In this document: positions 44,501 to 53,324 of the stretch, one piece after another
Layout: every line of letters starts with the position of its first letter
Position numbering within the stretch: the stretch's first letter is position 1
Source of the DNA: Bimastos eiseni
Taxonomy: Eukaryota; Annelida; Clitellata; Crassiclitellata; Lumbricidae
Reading direction: 5' to 3'
NCBI GenBank assembly: GCA_959347315.1
Contig: OY365817.1
Span: 1,923,537-1,987,536, forward strand
Length of the DNA stretch: 64,000 nt
Notes under the pieces: generated by a model
What the model was told of the DNA's origin: nothing
Seen by the model: only the letters and a program-made list of their open reading frames with translations
Database searches by the model: none
Position numbers and translations under genes: made by a program

Positions 44501-46650
44501 CAGACATTAATAAGGTCAGTCTTACCAATATCCTTTATGAAAATGATCATAAAATGATCATTAATGGAATATGAAATCACCTTGCTTACCGAAAAAAGGT
44601 ATCAACAGTTCTGAGAACCATATTAATATGGACACTATAGAATCTTAATCCCACTGAAGAATTGAACAACTTAAAGAACTATGTGACGGCTTTGTTGCTT
44701 TTTGACTACGTGCCTGGACAGCATAAACTGACTAAACTTTTACTATAGACAGGGTGGGCCAGCAGAAATGGTCCGACTTTGCAAAAAATATCTCCGCCAA
44801 TAAAGATAGTTCACTCTAGTATTAGCTTGGAAAAAGTTGAACTGGTACTAGTTTTAAGTTTTTTTCTAAGCTAATACTAGAGTGAACTGTCTTTGATTTG
44901 ATGCCTTAAGTATAAATAACTTCCAAATATTGGCGGAGATAATTTCTTGCAAAGTCGGACCATTTATGCTGGCCCACGCTGTCTATAGTAAGAAATGTTT
45001 GGTTAAGATTTCCATCTTTCTTATATGGCTAAAACAGATATCATGTTGTGAAAAACAAGTCATTGAAGCTTTGAGTGGCAACAGATAAGCCCTCGCAGAG
45101 AGATACGTAGGTTACAGGCTCGCTCGTTATTTCGAAAAAGGCCAGGTCTTCCGTATTCCATTTTCAACCAATAGCATATATCGTGGACATCACAGCTGCC
45201 ATAAACTGAAAACCCAAACTTCGATGTTCTACCCATTTCCTGAAACCCCTCGTCTTTCATAAGTTTTATTTTTAAAGATTAGCGATTTGATAACTTTTTT
45301 AGCATCGGTGTAAAATCCGCTAATGATTAACTGCGTTCACTGAAAAGAAAATGTTGTTGATAATTTTCTATCATCCTGTAAACCAACACTTCTGAAATGA
45401 TTTAACTCTCATAATGATCCTAATGAATCGTTTTTAATGTCAATACTGCAAAAGTGCTGCACATCAGGTAGGCTTACTATTTTATTTGTACATTTAAGAA
45501 ACAGGGTGATTCCGACACTGTGACTTATCGTGCATACTACTCTCCCATTTCGGATGTTTCATTCCTCAGTAAGGCGGCCATGGACACCTGCCAAGGAATC
45601 TCTACCTACTGGCTTTATCCAATCTGCAAGGCCTCAGACTGTAAGAATTATTCTCAAGCTAAGCTCTTAAGCACGTTATGTTTAGCCTACTGGTACAATT
45701 GTGGCTGATCAGAAAAGACGAGCTATCGCCAATTTGAATGGCTATTATAAAATGACTTCAATGCATTTTAGAACCTAAAACCTCAACTATTGTGAAGCGT
45801 GTGGCGCATATTGCATAATCAATTTTCATATCAATTTGCATCTAACGCTGTGAAAGTTATAAATAGACAATATTTTACTAACTGACGGCGGCATTTTTTA
45901 TCATTAAAAAAATATTATGACGTGCAAGGCTTTCCATTATGACGTCGGCATAGGGAGGAATTCATTATAATAATTTCCATAAATCGCTCTGCAACTCACC
46001 AACAATAATTTGGGTCTATGTCCAATGTCGGTACGTTGTCAGTAGGAATAGCAGCCGACAAGAGAAAGAGGACTGCATAGTCACCCTCTCTCGTATGCCA
46101 TTATGCACTGGGTAACTTCCGATACGCATTCCTGCCATTCAGACCAAAAATGTCACATAGATGTCATTAGTTTCTATTATTCACTCCACGCTGGGTAGAG
46201 TGCGCAACCAGATGACTGTTCACGTATCGATGGTGGTTTACCTCTGAAGATTAAAATCTCGGGCTACTTCGGACCGTCAACAGGGGCGCTAAGAGCTTTG
46301 TGCCAAGTAAAACTGACATAGGTGGTGAATGATCTCACCGGATCAATTCACCGAGACCGTATACGGTCGTTATAAAAATGGTTCCCAACCCATTTAAATG
46401 TTCATATTCTGAATCTCTTTGGTTGTACGATTTTTACTTAAGAGCAATTGTGGTTGCCGATGGGTTGTTTATAGATTCACTTTCAAGACCGAAGCGTGAT
46501 ACAGAAGCTACTACACCAGATACCGGAGCACCAGGAGATACTACACCATCAACAGATACCGGAACAACAGACTCAGTAATAATTATTGTTTGTTATTGCC
46601 AGTTTTGTCATGACAGTGTATGCATCCTCATTATTTGTGTGTGTTATTAA
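41468..46650 (+). CDS. BRICHOS-domain type II membrane precursor of a six-Cys peptide, copy B (256 aa)
   Basis: Six exons: 41468-41533, 42608-42757, 43032-43154, 44401-44514, 45499-45640, 46475-46650, phases 0,0,0,0,1, 771 bases. Cytosolic tail 1-37, membrane helix about 39-63, linker, BRICHOS about 95-195, furin-type site RPKR 203-206, Thr/Asp/Pro spacer, then six Cys (238, 240, 243, 248, 253, 255) in Ile/Val sequence, ending at Tyr 256. BRICHOS marks: the VIDDFNR strand with its Asp, the Cys pair (Cys127 in NCYVVPL, Cys182 in DTCQG), SDVSFLSKAAMDTC and YWLYP, which mirror chondromodulin/tenomodulin (NSFLSSKVLELC, FWLKP, then RERR). Asn-Arg-Thr at exon 4 is a glycosylation sequon. Expected role: BRICHOS chaperones the beta-prone C-terminal peptide through the secretory pathway until furin releases it. 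The peptide's function is unknown. Confidence 0.88.
42608..42757 (+). CDS. Copy B exon 2 (membrane anchor)
   Basis: The acceptor is ttgtattttag and the donor gtagag; 50 codons. It encodes VSHPGVRSNSHPNRKW, then IIIAVSLVLVAAIILTAILV and GMHLFTQGQKDILK. Basic residues before the helix (HPNRK) predict a type II orientation, N-terminus inside. Confidence 0.93.
43032..43154 (+). CDS. Copy B exon 3 (linker and first BRICHOS strands)
   Basis: The acceptor is atatgtttcag and the donor gtaaga; 41 codons. It encodes FSYIRDDNAKEEVTSDPNTN, then IVQYSVTDPGYEMWVIDDFN and R. The WVIDDFNR strand with Asp matches the opening of BRICHOS domains. Confidence 0.93.
43557..43617. repeat. Perfect 24-bp-arm inverted repeat with (TA)n, intron 3 of copy B
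   Basis: taatcgactacatgatatat + atat pairs exactly with 43594-43617 (atatcatgtagtcgatta end). A similar TA hairpin sits at the matching place in copy C (56408-56441) with a different outer stem. Confidence 0.85.
43809..44293. mobile_element. Probable solo LTR, 485 bp, intron 3 of copy B
   Basis: It starts TGTTGG and ends with CAACA, an LTR-type inverted terminal pair, inside (AT)n sequence that would provide an atata target duplication. No such segment is seen in intron 3 of copy C. There is no internal retroelement coding sequence. Orientation is unclear. Confidence 0.55.
44401..44514 (+). CDS. Copy B exon 4 (BRICHOS, first conserved Cys)
   Basis: The acceptor is tatttgcatag and the donor gtcagt; 38 codons. 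It encodes DIRTVKITTDSTNCYVVPLN, then RTKAADPSEVTGPSDINK. Cys127 is the first of the BRICHOS pair and NRT is a sequon. Confidence 0.94.
44744..44988. mobile_element. Palindromic mariner-like MITE, intron 4 of copy B
   Basis: The end TATAGACAGGGTGGGCCAGC and onward (gaaatggtccgactttgcaa) is inverted at the other end (ttgcaaagtcggaccattta, ggcccacgctgtctata). The inner part (ctctagtattagctt) also pairs, so the whole 245 bases can fold. CAGGGTGGGCCA plus a TA target suits Tc1/mariner. The matching place in copy C lacks it. Confidence 0.88.
45499..45640 (+). CDS. Copy B exon 5 (end of BRICHOS)
   Basis: The acceptor is tacatttaag, which aligns with tacatttcag of copy C; the donor is T|gtaagaat. 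It encodes KQGDSDTVTYRAYYSPISDV, then SFLSKAAMDTCQGISTYWLY and PICKASD. Cys182 is the second BRICHOS cysteine. Without splicing the frame would run on for 21 residues to a stop (45706-45708), giving a form without furin site or peptide. Confidence 0.92.
46475..46650 (+). CDS. Copy B exon 6 (furin site, spacer, six-Cys peptide)
   Basis: The acceptor is ggttgtttatag and phase 1 matches exon 5. It reads YSLSRPKR, a spacer DTEATTPDTGAPGDTTPSTD, then TGTTDSVIIIV and the six-Cys core with loops Y, QF, HDSV, ILII, V, ending in Tyr and TAA. The released peptide is 50 residues. The spacer is longer than in A and C (ACA/GAT/ACC repeats), and the hydrophobic tail after the last Cys is lost. Confidence 0.85.
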
Positions 46651-47031
46651 CCTGACATAAAGACGCAATACATGAATTATTGGTAAGCTAAAATGATCTG
46701 TGAAACTGGAAAGACTTTCGTCGATTCTTCTACAATCTGTGGCTTTTATGCTGTGTATGGGACTTCTAGAAAAGCCATAACACTGCACATACTATGATAA
46801 CATTTAATGCGAAGATCGCTAATAATTGATGTTATAAGCTTGACCTAAAGCTCATAATATTTCGATATTAAAATTATAGAGACAAAGCAGATTTAAACAA
46901 AGTCAAATTGTTTATAATTGTACTTTATCGCCTGTGAAACATAATCACATGATTTGTGCTTTTCTGAAAGCGAATAGACTGAACATTAGCTACAATTTCC
47001 TCGTGGAAACTTTGTTTAAATGCTGTAGACA

Positions 47032-47037
47032 AATAAA
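47032..47037 (+). terminator. Polyadenylation signal AATAAA of copy B
   Basis: AATAAA in gacaaataaagtgactg, 380 bases after the stop, with GT-rich ttttgtgttcgtgtgctg about 35 bases on. Copy C has ATTAAA at the same place followed by the same GT-rich words. Confidence 0.75.
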
Positions 47038-47159
47038 GTGACTGTTTTTGTGGCTTTGAGTATTATTTTGTGTTCGTGTGCTGAATATGGAATCTGTGTA
47101 GGTCAATTGATGAGTGGATTAAACTTCAACCAAAGGGTCATTAAGTTATATGAATATAG

Positions 47160-49070
47160 TCTGCATTGCTTAAGCGGCTAGAGATTTCATTTGGACTGTC
47201 TGGTAACTTTCTTAGATGGTTGGCCTCATTTGTCATGGGTCTTCCAAGTCCACTTGGGTCCCTGCCCCTGCTTTGTATACAAGTAGACATAGTTTGAACT
47301 CTACACGCTGTGGTATAGGCAGCCAATGAAGTGTGTCGCGCGGAAGGGGCGTCACGCGGTCAAAGCGTCGTCGTCCGAAGAGTAGCCTCGCTGCAGCGTT
47401 CAGAACGGACGGTAGGCTGTCTAATGTACATTTCGGTGCTCCTGCAAGGACACTATTACAGTAGTCTACCATGGACAACACGAAACTGGCGAACGCAATC
47501 CGAGCAGCATCGAAGGGTAACGACTTCAGACAGGATTTATGAGACGCAGCTGGAGGATGCATCTGCCGACGGTCGTGGAAACATGTAGTTTCATCGACAG
47601 ATCAGACTGTAACATTATGCCCAGATCACGGACGGATTCCACCGATGTTAGAACGGCCCCTAGTACATGCAGAGGAGAGAAATTGAGTCTACTGCATCGG
47701 CCGTGAGTCGCGGAGCACAGAAGTTCAGTATTGGTGGGATTTAGACTGAGTCCGTTTGAAGCCATCCACGCGGAGAACCTCTCAATCGCAAGAACCATGC
47801 GCCTACATGAGCTGTCGACCTCGGACGGACGGTCGCTGGTATAGAGCTGGGAGTCATCGGCATAAAAATGAGACGATACACCCAGATCAACTGCCAACTT
47901 TTCGAGGTCAGCAGTATAGAGTATAAACAACAAGGGTCCAAGAACTGAGGTACTTCGAAAGCAAGTGAACGGTAGGCGGTGACGTTGCCATTGAAGTGAA
48001 CTGACTGCATCCTTCCGTTCAGGTAGGAGCGGAACCAGGATAGTGCCACAGACCCGACGCCGAAGGTCCTCGACAGCCGCTCTCAGAGAATGTTGTGGTC
48101 TACGGTGTCGAAAGCCGCGGATAGATCGAGTAGGCCAAGGCTCGCGTGATCACCAGCATCAACCGACTCAATGAGATCGGTGAAAACTTTTAGTCGAGCC
48201 GTCTCAGTAGAATGAAACCTTCTGTAGGCGGATTGATGATGAGGGAAAAGATCCGAGGATGTTAAGTAGTCGATGAGCTGTCTACAGACGATGCGCTCGA
48301 GTAGCTTCGACAGGGTAGCCAGGTTGGAGTTCGGTCGGTAACTGGACGGAGAGTCGGCAGGCAGTGACGGCTTCTTCAGACGCGGGGTGATGTACGATGA
48401 CTTGTAACTAGCTTGAACAACTCCGGAGGTCAAGGAGACGTTAAAAAGGTCAGTGATGTAAGGAGCGCGCAGATCAACACAAGACTTAAGAAGCCATGTG
48501 GGGAGCGGATCAACGGCCGAGTACTTATCCGGTGTTTCTAGCCGAAAATCATCATCCGTCGTGACCGGAAAAAGGTTCTCTTGGCATAAACCCGAAGGAC
48601 AACCCGAGTACTCCACCGCAGAGGCGCCCACCGTGGCAGCTCTAACGTCTCAAACTTTAGACTCGAAGAAGTCAGCAAGCGAGTCGGCGGTGATGCCAGG
48701 TGGTGGAGCCGATATATCACCACGGCACAGCACGTCGTCAATCAGCAGCCATAGAGCACGAGGATGACGACAAGAGTCCCCGCTGGTTTTCCAGCAGCTG
48801 CGTCGCTTTTCAGATGCCAGGCTATGCAGGGCGCCAAGTGACTGAAGCCAGGGGTCACGAGCGTAGTCTGAACCCCATCGGCGAGAGCGGCGCTCAAGCC
48901 TTCTCGACGAGGTCTTCGCTTCACGACAGTCTCGGTCGTACCATAGATGCGACGTCGTCCGCCGTACCCGGCATTTCTTGTCGACAATCGGCGCGTGTTC
49001 ATCTAATAGCTCACTGACGACACAGTGGAACGTCTCAGCCATAGGAACCATCATCAAAACTCAACGAAAA
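47160..49070 (-). mobile_element. L2/CR1-type LINE, 5'-truncated
   Basis: On the minus strand: linker with LLDEHAPIVDKKCRVRRTT (from about 49057), RT start SSYRPNSNLATLSKLLERIV, HHQSAYRRFHSTETA and LLDLSAAFDTVDHNIL to 48083. Then WFRSYLNGRMQSVHFNG, the catalytic block SSHFYADDSQLY at about 47870, FSAWMASNGLSLNPTNTELL, and ARIAFASFVLSMVDYCNSVL to 47233. The YADD core is intact but the frame is broken at several points and no endonuclease is present. It interrupts unit B's 3' flank, which is continuous in unit C near 59440. Confidence 0.9.
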
Positions 49071-49169
49071 CATAACGCACAGTTCGAAAACATAGCACTC
49101 TCAGACAAGAACTCGTGCAGTCAACAAGCGGTGCACCTCTCATCCAACATTCCTGCTTACATTGCATGA

Positions 49170-50062
49170 CCTCTAATGCCTCTCCTGCTGTTCGGGCAAT
49201 GAGCCAAACGCTGGATTCCCTCGAGACTTGGATGGCGTCAAATCGCCTGCGACTCAACCCAAAAAACACAATTTATCTGGCTGGGCACTCGCCAGCAGGT
49301 TATGAAGCTTGATTTAACTGCCATTACCGCTGATTCTCCCTCTTTGCATTTTCCTCTGTTGTCCGGAACCTTGGAGTCATGTTGGACCACGAGCTCACCC
49401 TTGCCTCTCATATTCACCGTCTTTGCCGTGATTCATACTACCAGTTGCGTCAGCTTCGAACTGTTTCCCCTCGCTAACTCCAGACGCCATAGCTACCATA
49501 GTTCATGATTCATTACTACCCGACTGGATTACTGTTGCTCACTCTATGCAGGCCTTCCAGCTGGGCGTTTGCGGTGCCTGGAGAGGGTCCTGCGTTCTGC
49601 GGCACGTCTTGTTGGACGCATTCCTAAATTTGGTCATGTATCCGGCTATATGCTGGATGTGCTCCACTGGCTCCCCTGCAACAGCGAATCTCGTACCGTA
49701 TCATCTCTTTGGTATGGCCATCCTTGCTATGTCTCGCCCCTGCCTATCTTCGCGATCTCTGTTACTCTACTTTGAGTGTAGGCTACTGTGTCGCCGCTCT
49801 CTAGGCTCTACTGAGTGAGGCATGCTCATTGTTCCATTTGCCCGTACAACTACTGAACAGAATCGTGCCTTCTCAGTGGTTGGCCCCTCGCTCTGGAACA
49901 CGCTCCCGTTGGCGTTGCGGTTGTCACCAAGGGTCCACTCAGACTCGTTTTATACTTGCCTTAAAACTGTTCTTTTTAAACGTGCTGGAGTCGGGAGCGC
50001 TCCTGAGTAGTAGCCTTGAACGGGCGCTATATAAATCTCTGTAATGAATGAATGAATGAATT
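49170..50062 (+). mobile_element. L2-type LINE 3' half, head-to-head with the previous element
   Basis: LETWMASNRLRLNPKN at about 49228, RRLRTV-like and LPDWITV frames in pieces, RVLRSAARLVGRIPKFGHVS, VLHWLPC, then NRAFSVVGPSLWNTLPLALR and SDSFYTCLKTVLFKRAGVG to 50010. Ends gggcgctatataaatctctg and (aatg)n. A different subfamily from the minus-strand neighbour, nearer the 28150-28700 fragment. Confidence 0.87.
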
Positions 50063-50799
50063 GAACGAAGACGCAATGGTTGGGGTAGAATTGAATTTTC
50101 GCAGTAGATGAAAGCATATCATTTGGTGAATTGAATCCATATGAAAGAATCAGTGTTCTTAGGTTTATTAAAATATATATCCTCACCCCCGTATAGTAAT
50201 TGTTTTGGGCGTGCATCATTTCCAATCCATCAAAGTCTATTCCCATTAGATGTGTCCAATATCGGTCACGATTGAACAAAACAAAAGAGGAGAGTACTCA
50301 ACCATAATTGAAGTGGAATCAGTAACTTCTAAAGCGCCGGTGTCAAATGCACAAGGCATCAACCGTTGGCGCAGCAACATCGAGCCGTATTAAGGTCAAT
50401 ATCCAGAAGTTCACAAGACACAGAGAGCAACAAACATTTCTGCGTTCGCTCAGGGTCTCAGGACAGGCTCACACCTTTGGGGTTACTTTGCACTTTATAA
50501 TCAAGCACTCTGAGCAATATAGGCCTACCACAGTGTTGCTAAACGACTAATGGTGATCAGAGTTACGCTGGTTATGGCAAGATAACGTTATGTCTTGACA
50601 CTCACGAGTAGCACAATTGGAACCTGTCAAGAAGGGTGACGTTGTTTGGCAACAGTCGTTGCATTACAACCATAGATTTGTGTCAATAAGTCTAGGCCAA
50701 ATTTCTATAGAAAGAAATATTTCAGTTCACGCCGCTAAAATGTAGACTCCCGAAATGCTAACGAAACCTTGCTTTTCTGCAACGTCATGTTATATTATA

Positions 50800-51515
50800 T
50801 AATATAAAAGTTTCCATTCTTCTCTTTCTCGTGATCCGGGTGTTATCCTTGACAGTTCACTTGCCTTTGTTGAACACATCTGTTATCTCGCACGATCCTC
50901 CTATTTTCACCTGAGGCGTCTAAGGGTCATTCGTCGTTCTGTCTCCTCCTCCTCCACCTTTACTCCTTTGGTTCATGCTTTTGTATGTTCTAGAATTGAC
51001 TGCTGTAATTCCCTTCTCATTGGTCTCCCAAAGGTTCGTCTCTCTCCTCTTCACTCAGTACTTAGACAGCTGCTGGACTGATTGCTTACTCTCCTCGTTT
51101 CCCTCGCATCTTTACCTTTGTGTTTGATGAACTTTACCGGCTCCCTCTCCATGCTCGCATACAATTTAAAATTCTCCGTCTAAGTTCCGTGATACGTGGT
51201 TGATGTAATATTTCGGCCTCATTCAACTTTCTCCCTCCGTCCACTTCGCTCATCCAATAGACTTTTGGGTTTTGGGTCCTCGAACTATAACAGCTATGGT
51301 TCAGTTTCGATCTTTTTGCTTCAATTGGTCCATCTCTGTGGAATGCACTTTCGCCATATGTTCGCTCTAAAATTCTATCTGACAGTCTTTCATCCTCTTT
51401 TGCTTTTCTCAAAACCTACTTCTCCGCGCGGGGCCTTTCGCACTGGCGGGGCTTCTGAACGGTTCACCTTATAAGAGGCGCTTTATAAATGCGTCTAATT
51501 TGATGAATGCGTAGG
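50800..51515 (+). mobile_element. L2-type LINE 3' fragment
   Basis: From about 50830 the frame reads DPGVILDSSLAFVEHICYLA, RSSYFHLRRLRVIRRSV and RIDCCNSLLIGLPKVRLSPL, the palm-to-thumb part of L2 RT. It ends ttataagaggcgctttataa at 51469-51488 with a degenerate tail. Confidence 0.82.
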
Positions 51516-51954
51516 TTTTCGACTTTTTACCAACAACAATTTATAAAGTAGCAAGAATAAATGATCCAGTAGTTCCAGTTTAGCGACACTGTGTGATAAC
51601 AAGGATCACTACCGCCCTGCCACCCTTCTCCTTTATTTAAGACTAGACTGGCACTGTCAAACCGTAAGCAGTGGTGAAGCTCGTATACAATTTAATGATC
51701 CAGTACATTTCGAGAATATTACTTTTATAACGTAGCGTAGCACATGTTTGAGCAAGCCAGATCGTGACGGTCCTAATAAAAATTATACAACCGATGATGA
51801 TTCTGTAGCATGAAACGATACCACTTACTGCACTCGTGCACCGCTTCTCACCGCTACACCCCGTTATGGCATCTGCCCAATTATAGGTGATCTATACAAT
51901 TCTACGTATGCATGGAGTCCAGATGGACTTGCATAAAGCCCACATACATGTAGG

Positions 51955-52600
51955 TCTAATCTAATGCCCACAGAGCATTCCTGTTGAGTGAAATTACCAT
52001 CAATGCAACAACTGTCAAAATCTCATTTTTACTGCAGTTTTACATGGTCTACTCAGGAGCGCCCTCAGCCCAATCCCGGTTAAAACATTACAGTCTAAGA
52101 TCAGACCCTCAGGGAAGTGCAAATTGGCCAAGTGGCGTCAGACACAATGCTACCGGAAGCCCATTGCAGGTCACCGCGTCAACCGCAGAGAAGACCGCGC
52201 TACGCTATCGGGTAACAGTCCGTGCATGGGAGACAAGTGACCCCGCTTGCGCAGCAAAGCGCAAGGAGCTACGAATAGCCACAGTGGGGCAACAGAGTTC
52301 CGACAGAAAAGAAGGGGCCAAGCCCTCAGTGCAGCGCCGGACCAGTGCAGAGATCTAGTAGGCAATGCGCTGTGGGTAGGGGAGCCAGTGAAGGAATAAT
52401 TAAAAAATATATTGCCCACAGTCACCCAGAGTGCGTTGACAGTTGATGGAAGGGGAACAACAGCACATGAAAGGAGAATGCTGTGCTGAAACACTTGAAA
52501 CTGGGTTGCTGAAGGAAGGCATGCGGAAGAACGAGAACCGAGGCAGCACAGTCGTTGATCTGAGCAAAGTATGATCACTTCAGATTAATCTGAGTATTAT
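51955..52600. other. 5' flank of unit C (duplicated block)
   Basis: 51965-52080 matches 60675-60790 (agcattcctgttgagtgaaa) and 52420-52590 matches the flank of unit A. Open frames on both strands here (52171-52578 minus; 51984-52358 plus) have no motif. They are considered chance frames in duplicated DNA. Confidence 0.65.
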
Positions 52601-53149
52601 GACAAGACCACTGAAGCTGAACCAAGCATGCACTGAGGAAAGCCACTTTTCAAGTTCTGCATTAGTGGATTGATTAGTAAGCTAGCCTGTTTGGGGCATT
52701 CCAAGAAACACCACAGTTTAGCTAGTGTATTTAAGAATTAAAACTTCCATGTCGTCAACGGTGTCAAAAGAATTAGATATATACTGCGAGAAATGATATT
52801 CCATTAGGACAACCAATAAATGAGATGTTGTCTAGCGTAACGACAACATCAGACCAGTGAAAGTCCTTGTGCCATCTGAACTGCTCACAGCCGAGGAACT
52901 ACGCGTACCTTGGTACGGTTTGTTTGCCGCTGACAAATGTAGTCCCTCGCAGGCTGCCAAAGAGGAAGTTATCTTGTTGCAGAGAAGACGCGGCACTAAA
53001 AATATGCGTTTCAATCACACCCCCCCCCCTTATTTGCATGATTGCACATGATATGTGCCAACAGTCCATAGTGGGTTGTTGAGTAGGAAGTAAACGTGCG
53101 TGATTTAGAAAAATCCAAGAAGCTGTTACTCGGCTTTGTTGCTGATTTG

Positions 53150-53155
53150 TATAAA
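53150..53155 (+). promoter_or_regulatory. TATA box of BRICHOS copy C
   Basis: TATAAA within ttgtataaagtcgactgatc, identical to copy B over more than 60 bases around it and 104 bases before the ATG. In unit A the word is GAATAAAT. Confidence 0.7.
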
Positions 53156-53258
53156 GTCGACTGATCTGCGAGGCAGATTTGTACAGACTTTGGTGCAACG
53201 GAAGAAACTCTTCTTGAGAAAGACTTTGGTCATCAGCTGCGAAAGATTTCAGCCGAAG

Positions 53259-53324
53259 ATGCTGCCAAAGATGTCTGAGGAAAAGACGACTACTGAGCCA
53301 ACGATTATTATCAGTCAAAATGAG
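53259..53324 (+). CDS. Copy C exon 1 (cytosolic tail)
   Basis: The 22 residues are identical to those of copy B (MLPKMSEEKTTTEP...), with only silent changes; donor gtaaga. Confidence 0.87.

Noticed and set aside
46378..46474. Upstream extension of the open frame into exon 6 of copy B
   Set aside because: The frame 5' of 46475 is intronic: copies A and C do not keep it and the conserved acceptor lies at its end.
51984..52358. 124-aa frame and its relative at 60694-61110 as a duplicated gene
   Set aside because: Similarity extends outside the frames at the same level and the frames diverge by shifts, as expected of non-coding duplicated flank.
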